This document shows, one piece after another, positions 38,500 to 47,535 of a stretch of 64,000 nucleotides of DNA. How positions within the stretch are numbered: position 1 is the first letter of the stretch; the number at the start of each line of letters is the position of its first letter. A program made the translations under genes and the position numbers. Below the pieces are notes generated by a model that was not told the DNA's origin, made no database searches, and saw only the letters and a program-made list of their open reading frames with translations. The DNA is from Pseudomonas chlororaphis subsp. piscium (lineage in GTDB: Bacteria > Pseudomonadota > Gammaproteobacteria > Pseudomonadales > Pseudomonadaceae), in assembly GCF_003850345.1 (NCBI RefSeq), contig NZ_CP027707.1, forward strand, positions 744,001-808,000. Direction: 5' to 3'.

Positions 38500-39774
38500 T
38501 CAATTCACGGGCAGGTCGGCGTCGCGTCGCAGCTTGTCGCCAGCGGGGTTGGCCGCTTCGCGCAGAAAGCCGAAACCGCTACGTCGGTTCAGACGGAACA
38601 GGGTGTTGGTGACGTAAATGTTCTCGCGCACGCCGACCACTTCCACCACCTCGCTGACGCAGCGTCGGCCATCGGGCAGGCGCGTCAGTTGAATCACCAC
38701 GTCCAGGGCCGCGCAGATCATCTGCCGCAGGGTGCGTTCGGCCACCTGGCGCCCGGTCAGGCCCACCAGGGTTTCCAGGCGCAGCAGTGCATCCTGGGCA
38801 TTGTTGGCGTGCACGGTGCTCATGGAACCGTCGTGGCCGGTGTTCATCGCCGTCAGCACGTCGAGCACTTCGACGCCGCGGATCTCGCCGAGGATGATCC
38901 GGTCCGGGCGCATGCGCAGGGCGTTGCGAATCAGGTCGCTGGCCTTGACCTCGCCATGCCCTTCGGCGTTCGGCGGGCGGGTTTCCAGGCGCACCACATG
39001 GGGATGGCCCAGTTGCAGTTCGGCCACGTCCTCGATGGTCACCAGGCGTTCGTGAGGGTTGATCAACTGGCTGAGAATATTCAGCAAGGTGGTCTTGCCG
39101 GTGCCGGTGCCGCCGCTGATCAGGATGTTGCAACGCTTGCCCACGGCCTCCTGGACGAATTCGAAGATCGCCTGGTCGATGGTTTGCATGGCCATCAGGT
39201 CGCTGCTCTTGAGCATGTCCTTGCGGAATTTGCGGATCGACAGGCAGGGGCCATCCAAGGCGATCGGCGGGATGATCGCGTTGACCCGGCTGCCGTCGGG
39301 CATCCGCGCGTCGACCATGGGCGAGGACTCGTCGAGGCGTCGGCCCAGGGGCGCGAGGATGCGCTGCATGACCCGCTCCACATGGTGCGCGTCGATGAAA
39401 CGCAGGTCGCTCTGGTGCAGCACGCCATCGCGCTCGATGAACACCCGGTGCGGGCCGTTGACCAGGATCTCGGTCACCGCCGGATCGCGCAGCAAGACTT
39501 CCAGTGGGCCAAAACCGGTGAGTTCATCCACCAGTTCTTCGGCCAACTGTTCCATTTCATAGCGGGAAATCGCCAGGTGCAGGCGGGAGATGTACTCGGC
39601 CACCTTGTCGGTGATGAAGTGCGCCAGTGCCTGGCGCGAACCTTCCAGCAGGTTTTTCCCCGACTCTTCGATGGCGTCGATAACGTAGCGATGCAGCACC
39701 AGCTTCAGGCCCTCGTGATCGGTGTTGCCGACCGTGTTGTGGGGCTGGGCGCCGAACAGTTTTTCTCTGCTCAT
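38500..39774 (-). CDS. tadA: Tad pilus assembly ATPase TadA (CpaF)
   Basis: A 424-aa secretion ATPase of the CpaF group that powers Flp pilus assembly. Walker A is [14 protein letters not shown], the Asp box [12 protein letters not shown], Walker [15 protein letters not shown], and the His box MSTVHANN. The N-terminal domain ([20 protein letters not shown]) and the segment [20 protein letters not shown] are typical. It overlaps tadZ by 4 bases and precedes tadB by 18 bases. Confidence 0.95.
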   Translation of the reverse strand: MSREKLFGAQPHNTVGNTDHEGLKLVLHRYVIDAIEESGKNLLEGSRQALAHFITDKVAEYISRLHLAISRYEMEQLAEELVDELTGFGPLEVLLRDPAVTEILVNGPHRVFIERDGVLHQSDLRFIDAHHVERVMQRILAPLGRRLDESSPMVDARMPDGSRVNAIIPPIALDGPCLSIRKFRKDMLKSSDLMAMQTIDQAIFEFVQEAVGKRCNILISGGTGTGKTTLLNILSQLINPHERLVTIEDVAELQLGHPHVVRLETRPPNAEGHGEVKASDLIRNALRMRPDRIILGEIRGVEVLDVLTAMNTGHDGSMSTVHANNAQDALLRLETLVGLTGRQVAERTLRQMICAALDVVIQLTRLPDGRRCVSEVVEVVGVRENIYVTNTLFRLNRRSGFGFLREAANPAGDKLRRDADLPVN

Positions 39775-40961
39775 CTACTTCCCCTGAGGCGCTCGAACCA
39801 GCCGGGCCTTGCCGTGGGCAGCCCTTGGGAGCGTCTGGCCAGGCGCTCGCCGAGGGTCTTCAGGGCTTGGGTCAGGCCTTCGCGGGGGGCCAGTTCGAAC
39901 AGCGTGACGCCCTGGTTTTTCGCGTTGAGACGCACCTCGGGGCTATAGGCCAGGACCGCGATCACTTCCAGGGCAAAGGTCTTGCCCAAGGTTTCCGCAT
40001 CTGGCGCGACCCCACGCAGGTAGCGGTCGAGCAGCAGGCGGGCGTGTTCCAGCTTCATGCCTTTTTCGCGCCAGAGGTTGAGCACCGCGAGGTTGCGGCG
40101 GCAGTCGAGCACGCTCTGGTCGGTGTACCAGAGCAACTTGTCGCAGTGGCCGACGAAGGTACGCAGGGCTTCGCTGTCCGGTTGCCCGGTGAGGTTCACC
40201 ACGATGTGTTGGAAGTGCTGGCGCAGGGCGCTGAGCAGCATGTACAGCTCGGCGGCGCTGGTGCGTTCCAGGGGCTCGTCATGGTCGGCATAGGCCAGGA
40301 TCCGCAGCCCGGCTTCGGTGCTGGTGAAGGCACTGTCGATCAGGGTCGCATCCAGGCGTCGCAGATGGCGCAAGGCATCGCCGAAGTGGAACGAACTGTC
40401 CAGCCCCAGCAGCGCCAGGCTGTCGCCGCGCGGCAGGCCGAGGTCGAGCAGCAGAGTCTGCTGACCGCTCTTCTGTACCACCAGCGCCAGATGGCTGGCG
40501 AGCAGGGCGCCATCGGCATCGCTCTGGGTGCCGTAGAGCACGGTCAGGCCGCCGAGCTGGGTGCTCGGCGTGACCTGGGGCAGGCGTTTGCTCAGGCGCC
40601 GCACCAGGCCGGCCACCTCGCTGGAGCGCGAGCCGTAGGCCACGAAATCCCGGGCCCCGGCGCGCATGGCATTGAGTACCAGTTGGTTGTCCATGCCGTC
40701 GCCCAGGGCGACGATGGCCAGCATCGGCTTGGCCTCCAGGGCGCCCTCGATCAGCGCCGCCTGGGTGACCACATGCTCGCGATCGAGCCCGACGAAGACC
40801 AGGCTGGCGCACGTCACATCCACCAGCGCCAGCAACTCGTCGAGGCTGCCGCTGCCCGCGCTGACCACCTGCCCGAGTGGCGCCAGGGCGCCTTGCAACC
40901 ATTCCAGGTCGGTGCCGTTGCGGGTGATCGCGAGGAAGGTCTGGCTCAGGTTCTGACTCAT
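39771..40961 (-). CDS. tadZ: Tad pilus localisation protein TadZ (CpaE)
   Basis: A 396-aa CpaE/TadZ protein that places the Tad machine at its site in the cell. An N-terminal receiver-like domain without obvious phospho-acceptor geometry (residues about 8-130) precedes a ParA/MinD-like domain whose Walker A is strongly atypical (LYGTQSDADGALLASHLA instead of KGGVGKT), as reported for pseudomonad TadZ. The start is the ATG at 40961 (MSQNLSQTF), overlapping the stop of a small upstream ORF by 4 bases; an extension to 41114 would run through that ORF. Confidence 0.88.
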   Translation of the reverse strand: MSQNLSQTFLAITRNGTDLEWLQGALAPLGQVVSAGSGSLDELLALVDVTCASLVFVGLDREHVVTQAALIEGALEAKPMLAIVALGDGMDNQLVLNAMRAGARDFVAYGSRSSEVAGLVRRLSKRLPQVTPSTQLGGLTVLYGTQSDADGALLASHLALVVQKSGQQTLLLDLGLPRGDSLALLGLDSSFHFGDALRHLRRLDATLIDSAFTSTEAGLRILAYADHDEPLERTSAAELYMLLSALRQHFQHIVVNLTGQPDSEALRTFVGHCDKLLWYTDQSVLDCRRNLAVLNLWREKGMKLEHARLLLDRYLRGVAPDAETLGKTFALEVIAVLAYSPEVRLNAKNQGVTLFELAPREGLTQALKTLGERLARRSQGLPTARPGWFERLRGSR

Positions 40962-41125
40962 TGCGATAGCCCACTGCGTTGATTGAAGTTGCGGTTTTCC
41001 AGGGAGTACGGAGAGTACCCGTTCGGGTCGTGGTTGCGCAGCGGTATGCCAGCCTGGACAGGCACACCGCTCGACATCAGGGCCCGGATCAGGCCTTTGC
41101 ACAGGGGCTGGCAATCATTGGACAT
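40958..41125 (-). CDS. Small ORF at the expected position of the secretin gene
   Basis: A 55-aa ORF (MSNDCQPLCKGLIRALMSSG start, 9 bases after AAGGA; a further in-frame ATG at 41143 would add six residues). It fills the whole gap between rcpC and tadZ, overlapping tadZ by 4 bases, so it is very likely translated as part of the operon. I do not recognise it. It has no signal peptide, transmembrane segment or secretin motif. In other tad operons this place is taken by the secretin gene rcpA (about 400 codons). It may be a new small protein or a relic. Confidence 0.5.
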   Translation of the reverse strand: MSNDCQPLCKGLIRALMSSGVPVQAGIPLRNHDPNGYSPYSLENRNFNQRSGLSQ

Positions 41126-41145
41126 GAAGAAGTGTCCTTGCATGA

Positions 41146-42084
41146 TCAGGGTGTTTGTTGGCTCGCTTCGATACCGCGTATGACTTCTATCTGGGCGCGA
41201 CGCGCTGCGGCGTCGAAGGTTCTGGCGCTGGAAGGAGGAGGGGTGGACAGGGCCAGCTGGTTGAACTGGACCAGGGACCTGTCGACGTTTTGCAGATGCT
41301 TCGATGCGCTTTTTTCGCCTGCCCAGTAATGCGCCAGGCGTTTCTCGTCGGCGCTGCGTACCGCCAGGCGCAGAACGCCGGCTTGAGCCGCGAGCATCAA
41401 GCGGCTCAGCAAGGGTTCCGGGACGGCCAGCAACACGCTGCGCGCGTTCAGGCGACGCTGATCCTGTTTGAGTTTTTCCTCGGGACTCGCGGGCGGCGAA
41501 CCCGGCTTGCCATCGTTGGTCAGGCCCAGTTGCTCGCCGATGCCAAGCACCCGCAGGGCCGGCACCACGACCTGGGCCGAGGGCAGCAGGTTGTTGCTGT
41601 CCTGGCGCAGGAACAGCAGCACATCGACGTAGTCGCCAGGACTCAGTTGTCCGCTGGCACCGATGACTTCGTCTACCGCGACGGCCAGGGCGCGCTCATC
41701 GGGACGGATCATGCGGGCCACGCTGCCACCGGCTTCGAAGCTTTCCTCGCTCAGCCAGGTCCCCGCCGACAGCGCCCGCCATGGGGTGCGTCCGACGACC
41801 TGATCGAGGCTCTTGAGGCTGCCGGCGGGGGCGGTGTGCAGCCGCTCCAGAGTGACATCGCCGGCCTTGATGGGAACGAACGGAGGTATGTCGCGTACCA
41901 GCACCGCGACGGGCTGGCGGGTCGCATCTTCGGCGGAAGCGGTGACGGTTTGCACGACGGCGAGGGAAGGCTGCGCTACAGGTTCCGCTGCGGGCCGGCG
42001 ACTCAATGCCACACCCCAGTAACCGGCAATGAGGGCCCCCACCAGAAACACCCCAGCCAACCCCATAGTGATACGACTGTTCAT
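41146..42084 (-). CDS. rcpC: Flp pilus assembly protein RcpC (CpaB)
   Basis: A 312-aa RcpC/CpaB protein, an inner-membrane-anchored periplasmic component of the Tad system thought to interact with the secretin. It has an N-terminal helix (MGLAGVFLVGALIAGYWGVA), an SAF-type domain (VLVRDIPPFVPIKAGDVTLE, 65-140) and the RcpC domain (AVDEVIGASGQLSPGDYVDV). It is the first gene of the minus-strand operon rcpC-ORF-tadZ-tadA-tadB-tadC and is divergent from flp. Its usual partner, the secretin RcpA, is not encoded next to it. Confidence 0.88.
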   Translation of the reverse strand: MNSRITMGLAGVFLVGALIAGYWGVALSRRPAAEPVAQPSLAVVQTVTASAEDATRQPVAVLVRDIPPFVPIKAGDVTLERLHTAPAGSLKSLDQVVGRTPWRALSAGTWLSEESFEAGGSVARMIRPDERALAVAVDEVIGASGQLSPGDYVDVLLFLRQDSNNLLPSAQVVVPALRVLGIGEQLGLTNDGKPGSPPASPEEKLKQDQRRLNARSVLLAVPEPLLSRLMLAAQAGVLRLAVRSADEKRLAHYWAGEKSASKHLQNVDRSLVQFNQLALSTPPPSSARTFDAAARRAQIEVIRGIEASQQTP

Positions 42085-42407
42085 GACGGCTCTCCCTTTC
42101 CCGCTGCATCACCGACTCGCAGATTCCAACGAGTCAATTTCGCAATCAGGCAGCTATGAACATGCAACTATTTCGCTATTTGAAGGTAGAACAGCTGCAA
42201 CAAAACGCCATTACTGTTGAGAAAATAACTGGGTTCATCCGCACCTCTGTCCGATGTCGCGTTTTTTTGACGTCAAAGGGACGAACTAATACTTAATGAT
42301 TAATCAGTTCTTACAGTTGTTGGCTGGAAGTTTGTTGACAATGCTGTGGTGGCACAGGGGAATCATGTTGCAACGCTGCAACACCCGATGCATTGAGGAG
42401 AAACTAG
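42085..42407. promoter_or_regulatory. Divergent rcpC/flp control region
   Basis: 323 bases, AT-rich for this genome. It holds a 12-bp palindrome TTTGACGTCAAA (42266-42277), the palindrome TGATTAATCA (42297-42306), a -35-like TTGACA (42335-42340) and a GTTGCA-ACGC-TGCAAC hairpin (42367-42382) just before the flp ribosome-binding site (GAGGAG, 42395-42400). The palindromes are candidates for PprB or other regulator binding. No convincing -10 at 17 bases from TTGACA is seen. Confidence 0.5.
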
Positions 42408-42638
42408 ATGTTCTTCATTCTCGCTACCCAATGGATCACCCTTCTGGCCTCCCGGCTCCTGCGGTTCCTCAAGAACAACGAGGGGGCGTCAGGGATCGAA
42501 TACGCGCTTATCGCCGGTATGGTGGCCGTGGCCATCGCGGCATTTGTACCTGACATTTCGCTCGCCATCACCAACACCTTCACGACCCTGCAAGCGGCGC
42601 TGGAGGGCGATACTGCCGCTGCTCCTAGTACCCCGTAA
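42408..42638 (+). CDS. flp: Flp type IVb prepilin
   Basis: The major pilin of the Tad pilus. The 76-aa precursor has a 26-residue leader ending in NNEG, then the mature N-terminus ASGIEYALIAGMVAVAIAAF with Glu5 and Tyr6 in the positions conserved in Flp pilins. Cleavage by FppA after Gly26 leaves 50 residues. The tail is short and Ala/Pro/Thr-rich (DTAAAPSTP). Ribosome-binding site GAGGAG lies 7 bases upstream. It is divergent from the rcpC operon, and a receiver-domain gene follows 67 bases downstream on the same strand. Confidence 0.93.
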   Translation: MFFILATQWITLLASRLLRFLKNNEGASGIEYALIAGMVAVAIAAFVPDISLAITNTFTTLQAALEGDTAAAPSTP

Positions 42639-42705
42639 CACAGGTCCTCAAGGCTTTATCGAGGCGTCGATACTCTCAGTACGCAGCCACTTTCAGGTAT
42701 TGCCC

Positions 42706-43119
42706 ATGAGCTCCTCTTCGTTTCCACGCCAGCAGCTTCTTCTCGTGGACGATGAAGAGGACGCTCTGCTTGAGTTGGCCGAGTTGCTGGAAGGTGAAGG
42801 CTTTTGCTGCTTCACCGCGACCTCGGTCAAGCTCGCCCTGGCCCATCTCACTCAACACCCGGACATCGCGCTGGTCATCACCGACCTGCGCATGCCGGAG
42901 GAGAGTGGCCTGTCGCTGATCAGGCGACTGCGCGATCACACGTCCCGCCAGCACCTGCCGGTGATCGTCACCTCGGGTCATGCCGACATGGATGACGTCA
43001 GCGACCTGCTGCGCCTTCAAGTGCTGGACCTGTTCCGCAAACCCATCTACCACGTGCGCCTGCTGGAAACCCTGAACACCCTGTTCCCGCAGCCGCGCAT
43101 CCACCTGGTCAGTCCCTGA
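42706..43119 (+). CDS. Stand-alone receiver-domain protein
   Basis: A 137-aa single receiver domain with no output domain (LLLVDDEEDALLELAELLEG; phospho-acceptor Asp in VITDLRMPEESGLSL; FRKPI lysine). All residues needed for phosphorylation are present. It lies 67 bases after flp on the same strand, without an obvious terminator between, so it may be co-expressed with the pilin. No kinase gene is next to it other than pprA in the same locus. A CheY-like or phospho-sink role for the PprA/PprB pathway is an inference. Confidence 0.8.
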   Translation: MSSSSFPRQQLLLVDDEEDALLELAELLEGEGFCCFTATSVKLALAHLTQHPDIALVITDLRMPEESGLSLIRRLRDHTSRQHLPVIVTSGHADMDDVSDLLRLQVLDLFRKPIYHVRLLETLNTLFPQPRIHLVSP

Positions 43120-43309
43120 ACCTTCGCGGTCTTCCCTATGCCCGGTTTTTGGCGCCTTCGGTTTGACTTTTCGATGGTGTCATAATGATGGCTCCTGTAC
43201 ATTTGCCGCCGCTTGTCCGGGCGTTTGCCGACAAGCCGGTAGGGATGCCTGGAAGACACCGGCGCGCCTGCTGAAACCTGTCGTTCGCGTTTCTGGAAGG
43301 GATATCTCC

Positions 43310-45694
43310 TTGAATACTTCATTCCTGCGCCGCTCGTTGTTGGCGCTCTCTGTGGCTGCCGCCGCGACCCATGCACCATCGTCGGTGGCTGCGGACCTGA
43401 ACTACGACCTCGGTGGCGGTGCCTTGAACAGCACGCTGCAGACTTTCGGCAATGTACTGTTGAGCGGGACCTCGCAGAACAGCGGTGCGGATTTCAGGGG
43501 GCTGACGGTCCAGGGCAGTTTTATCAATGACGGAGTGGTCAACTTCAGCAGCGGCTCGACCCAGGCCGGGTTGTTCTTCGCTTCTCAGGCGTCGACCGCT
43601 TCGACCTTTGCCGGCGATTTCATCAACCGCGGTTCGGTCCGGATCGACGGTCTGGATACGTCTGCCTTGCCGAGCGGCATCCTGCATTCCGGCAGCCGCA
43701 TCGGTGGCAACCTGATCAACGAAGGCGATATTTCCGTGTCGGCCCCGAGCGCCGTGGGTGTGGATCTCTACCAGTCGAGCATCACCGGCCAGGTACTGAA
43801 CAAGGGCACGATTGCGGTCAAGGGCGAGGGCGCCTACGGGCTGTTGATGTTCGCGACCCAAACCGGCATCGACAATACCGGCACCATCACTGCGCGTGGA
43901 CAGAATGCCAAGGGCATCGAAATCGAAAATGCCACCGCCAGCGGCGGGTCAGCCATCGGTGCTTCCAGCGCTATCAAGAACAGCGGCACCATTGCCGCCG
44001 ATGGTATTGGCGTACATCTGATCAGCTTCGCCAACACGGCTCCGCTGTTCTCCATCACCCAGACCGCCGGCCTGATCGAAGGGGGCACCGCGGCGATCCA
44101 GGCGGATCAGAAGAACGCCTATTTCTACTGGAAAGGCGGTCAGGTCAAAGGCGATCTGCTCGGGCTTTCCGGTGTGCTGGTCAAAGGCGATGTGGCCTTC
44201 GACGGTTCGACCATTCGTGCCGGTTACGTGGACATCGATGGCGGCCGCCTGACGTTGCTGCATCCGCAAACCACCCTCGATGGCGGGCTCGACCTGGACT
44301 CTTCGACCGCCATCCTGCGCTTGCTGCTGGACAAGGATACCAACCCGACGACGCCGATCCTCAAGGTCACGGGCGCTACCTATTTCAGCGAAGGCAGCCG
44401 CATCGAGCTGGCGGCGCGCTCCAACGATTTCCGTACCGGCGCCGATGGCACCCGCTACACCCTGATCAACACCGGCAGTTGGGAAGAGCCGCAGAACGCC
44501 AATGTGGTGTCGTCGTCCGCGTTGCTGGAAGTCAAAAGCTTCGGCATCGAAGGCAATGACCTGAAGGCGCTGGTTACCACCAAGAATGCTGCGGTGGTCG
44601 AGGAGAACATCATCCAGGCGGACGGCTCGCAGAATGCTGCGAACGCCATCAAGCCGCTGTCGAACAGCCTGATGACTCGGCTCGATGAACAGGATCCGGT
44701 GTTCCGCTCGTTTGCCAGCGCTTCGTCGGATGCCGAGCTGGCCAGGCTCTCCGAGACCCTGAGCCCGGATGTCAGCGGTGGCGTGATTCATGCCGCCACC
44801 AACGGCCAGAACCTGGTCAGCAACGTGATCACCAACCGTTCCAGCAGCGCTCGCAATGGCTTGTCTTCGGGCGACGTGCTGGCCGAGAAGGGCGTGTGGC
44901 TCCAGGCATTGTCCAGTGACGCTGACCAGGACAGCCGCAAGGGCGTCGAGGGCTATGACGCCAACAGCCACGGGATCGCCGTGGGTGCCGATGGCCAGCT
45001 CAACGCTGATACGACACTGGGCCTGGCCTACAGCTATCTGGACAGCGACGTGAAATCCTCCAGTGGCAACAAGACCGATGTCACCGGCCATGCCCTGACC
45101 CTGTATGGCGACTGGACCCACGACAACTTCTTCGTCGACGCATCGTTGATGTACGGCTGGAACGACAACGAGTCCAAACGTTACGTCGCCGGCACCCGCG
45201 CCAAGGGCGATTACGACAGTGAAATCTTCGGCGTCAATGCCCTGGCCGGCTACAGCCTGCGCCTTGACCGGCACCTGCTGCTCGAACCGCAGATCGGTGC
45301 CCGTTACGCCAACGTGATGATCGATTCGTACCGGGAAAAAGGCAGCTCGGCGGCCTTGAATGTCGCCAGCCAGCGTTATGAAGTGGGCGAGATGGGCATC
45401 GGCGCGCGCCTGGCCGCCGCGTTCGATCTGGGCCAGGGCAGTCTGGAGCCGGAGGCCAAGGTCATGGCCTGGCACGACTTCATCGCTGACAAGGCCAACA
45501 CCACCTCGACCTTTGTCCTGGGGGGCACGCCATTCACCACCAGCGGTGCATCGCCGGTACGCGACAGCTATGAAACGAGCCTGGGCGCGACCTATCGTGT
45601 CGGTGCCTGGAGCCTGGGCGGTTCCTACAACTACCTGACCAAGACCGACTTCTCCGCCGACACCTTCACCGCCAAGGTGCGCTACGACTTCTGA
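43310..45694 (+). CDS. Autotransporter with beta-helix passenger
   Basis: A 794-aa type Va autotransporter. I place the start at TTG 43310, 9 bases after GGAAGG; this puts the signal peptide (NTSFLRRSLLALSVAAAATH) at the N-terminus. The longer frame from 43163 would add 49 residues ahead of it. The passenger (about 30-470) is made of beta-helix-like repeats with many N-x-G-x-I turns (FINDGVVNF, LINEGDISV, LNKGTIAV, IDNTGTITA, IKNSGTIAA). The C-terminal barrel (about 530-794) ends in the outer-membrane signature KVRYDF. No protease triad is seen; a role in adhesion is likely but unproven. Confidence 0.87.
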   Translation: MNTSFLRRSLLALSVAAAATHAPSSVAADLNYDLGGGALNSTLQTFGNVLLSGTSQNSGADFRGLTVQGSFINDGVVNFSSGSTQAGLFFASQASTASTFAGDFINRGSVRIDGLDTSALPSGILHSGSRIGGNLINEGDISVSAPSAVGVDLYQSSITGQVLNKGTIAVKGEGAYGLLMFATQTGIDNTGTITARGQNAKGIEIENATASGGSAIGASSAIKNSGTIAADGIGVHLISFANTAPLFSITQTAGLIEGGTAAIQADQKNAYFYWKGGQVKGDLLGLSGVLVKGDVAFDGSTIRAGYVDIDGGRLTLLHPQTTLDGGLDLDSSTAILRLLLDKDTNPTTPILKVTGATYFSEGSRIELAARSNDFRTGADGTRYTLINTGSWEEPQNANVVSSSALLEVKSFGIEGNDLKALVTTKNAAVVEENIIQADGSQNAANAIKPLSNSLMTRLDEQDPVFRSFASASSDAELARLSETLSPDVSGGVIHAATNGQNLVSNVITNRSSSARNGLSSGDVLAEKGVWLQALSSDADQDSRKGVEGYDANSHGIAVGADGQLNADTTLGLAYSYLDSDVKSSSGNKTDVTGHALTLYGDWTHDNFFVDASLMYGWNDNESKRYVAGTRAKGDYDSEIFGVNALAGYSLRLDRHLLLEPQIGARYANVMIDSYREKGSSAALNVASQRYEVGEMGIGARLAAAFDLGQGSLEPEAKVMAWHDFIADKANTTSTFVLGGTPFTTSGASPVRDSYETSLGATYRVGAWSLGGSYNYLTKTDFSADTFTAKVRYDF

Positions 45695-45709
45695 CGCTCG
45701 CCTGAACCA

Positions 45710-45735
45710 AACGACCCGCCTTCGAGCGGGTCGTT
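45710..45735. terminator. Bidirectional terminator between the autotransporter and TPS transporter
   Basis: AACGACCCGC and GCGGGTCGTT form a perfect 10-bp stem around a 6-base loop, followed by TTCGTTT on the plus side. It separates two convergent surface-protein genes. Confidence 0.8.
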
Positions 45736-45757
45736 TTCGTTTGGCTTGAGGGGCTTC

Positions 45758-47428
45758 CTACAGTTGGTAGCTGAAACTCAGGGTGTAGCGCGGGCGGCGG
45801 TTGTGGGTGTCCAGTGCTTCATCGGACATCGGCTTGGCCGCTTCGAGGGAGATGTTGTAGTACTTGGCGTCGCCAAAGCGCAGGCCAACGGCGGCCGATG
45901 ACAGGCTGTTGTCCTTGACCGGCAGTTCGTTGAACCAGGTACGCGAGCGATCCAGTACCACGTATGGCTGGAGGATTCGCAGCCAGCGGTCTTCGCGATT
46001 GAAGCTGTAGTTCACCTCGTAAGCCACGCCCCAGCCCTTGTCGCCGGACGCCTGGTCGTCGGGGTAACCGCGGCCGAAGTTCTGTCCGCCGAACACCGCG
46101 CGCTCGCTGTCGGGCAGGTTGTCGCGGCTCCAGTACAGGGCCGCCGACAGCACCCCTTGCCAGTTGTCGAAGAACTTGTCGCTCTGCACGCCGGACAGGC
46201 GCACGCGGAAGAAGTCCAGGTCATACAGGTCGTCATTGGTTTTCGCCCCCAGGGCGTCCAGCCCCTGGTACACCCCGGCACTGAGAATCCGCAGTTGGCG
46301 TTCGTTGGCCTTGCGCCAGTCGCCCTCGAAGGCCAGGGCGCGAATGTCGGTTTTCAGTTCGACGCTCTGTGGATAACCCACCACTTGATAGCGGGTCTTG
46401 TCGTTGACCGCATACAGGCGCGAACCCAGGATCAGCAGCTCGTTGGGCGCGGCGATGACCGGGTGGCTCAAGCCTATGGAGTAGCGATCGTTCTCCCGAT
46501 GGGGCTTGAGTTCGAGGCCGTTGGTGAGCTGCACATTGGTCCCCGGGTCGGCGCGGTAGCGTGTGCCGTACAGGCTCAGTTGGGTGCCTTCGTCATTGAG
46601 AAACTGGTTGTAGTCCAGGCGGTAGTAGTGCTCGTGATCGTCCCCCGGCGGGAACAGGCCGCTGAGGGTTACCTGCTCGCCCATGGCGGTCTGCGAGTTG
46701 CTGCTGACCGCCAGCAGGGCTTGCAGGCCATTGCGGTTGTCGTCGGTGGTGCTGAGGCTGCTGGTGAAGGGTTTGCGGCTGGCCTGGGCTATCAGGTAGG
46801 CCGCGCCGTCGGTGGTTCCCGGTGGCGGCACCTGGGCTTGCAGGGTGACCCCGGGAATGCGGCTCATCAGGGTGGTGTAGTGCTCGAAGGTCTTGCGGGT
46901 CAGCGGCCGTTCGGCCTTGAGTTTTGCCACCAGTTTGTCGAGGTAGGCCGAGACCGGGCCGATATCGCCCTGCAGTTGATAGCCCTTGATGTAACCCTCC
47001 ACCAGGACCACGCGCACGGTGCCCTGGTCGAAGCTCTGTTGCGGCAGGAACGCATAGGACAACAGGTAGCCGTCCTGCTGGTAGCGGCGGGTGATTTCCC
47101 GGGTGGCTTCGATCAGTTGTCCCAGGGTGCTTTCATGGCCGATCAGCGGCTTGTAGATCTCCGCCAGCTCGTTCAGCGGGTAGAGGGTGCCGCCTTCGAT
47201 CTGCACGGTGCTGACGTTGATGGTGGTGCCCATCATCAGGGGCTGGGCCTGGGGCACCGTGGGTGGCACCAGCTTGGGCGCCGGGGTCGTGGGGCGATAG
47301 GCGTCGGCCGGCAGGTTGGGCACCGGCAGGTTGCGGATGGTTTCGTTGCTATTGAGAAAGCTGGGAAGGTTTTCGGCGTGGACGTATGAGCAAAGCGAGA
47401 CTAACAGCAAGGGAGCCAAAGCGCGCAT
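45758..47428 (-). CDS. Two-partner secretion outer-membrane transporter (ShlB/FhaC/HecB family)
   Basis: A 556-aa TpsB-type transporter that exports a partner protein across the outer membrane. It has a signal peptide (MRALAPLLLVSLCSYVHA), a Pro-rich linker, two POTRA domains (INVSTVQIEGGTLYPLNELA onward) and a 16-strand barrel with the conserved loop-6 region (FGGQNFGRGYPDDQ, an RGY tip) and a C-terminal SFSYQL strand. The ATG at 47428 has GGAG 6 bases upstream. The gene upstream on the same strand encodes a Gly-rich lipoprotein and not a typical TpsA; a terminator separates the two. Confidence 0.9.
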   Translation of the reverse strand: MRALAPLLLVSLCSYVHAENLPSFLNSNETIRNLPVPNLPADAYRPTTPAPKLVPPTVPQAQPLMMGTTINVSTVQIEGGTLYPLNELAEIYKPLIGHESTLGQLIEATREITRRYQQDGYLLSYAFLPQQSFDQGTVRVVLVEGYIKGYQLQGDIGPVSAYLDKLVAKLKAERPLTRKTFEHYTTLMSRIPGVTLQAQVPPPGTTDGAAYLIAQASRKPFTSSLSTTDDNRNGLQALLAVSSNSQTAMGEQVTLSGLFPPGDDHEHYYRLDYNQFLNDEGTQLSLYGTRYRADPGTNVQLTNGLELKPHRENDRYSIGLSHPVIAAPNELLILGSRLYAVNDKTRYQVVGYPQSVELKTDIRALAFEGDWRKANERQLRILSAGVYQGLDALGAKTNDDLYDLDFFRVRLSGVQSDKFFDNWQGVLSAALYWSRDNLPDSERAVFGGQNFGRGYPDDQASGDKGWGVAYEVNYSFNREDRWLRILQPYVVLDRSRTWFNELPVKDNSLSSAAVGLRFGDAKYYNISLEAAKPMSDEALDTHNRRPRYTLSFSYQL

Positions 47429-47535
47429 AGGACACTCCATGGTCAAGTCACAGCAACGCGAGAGGTACTTCAGTCGGCGGCGCTTGTCAGGGTCTTGGCC
47501 TTGATCAAGTACTGCAACCGTCATGCTCCAGACAA

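Noticed and set aside
42342..42372. A sigma54-like TGGCAC element before flp
   Set aside because: The GC of a -12 element is not at the required distance; the nearest TTGC is too far downstream.
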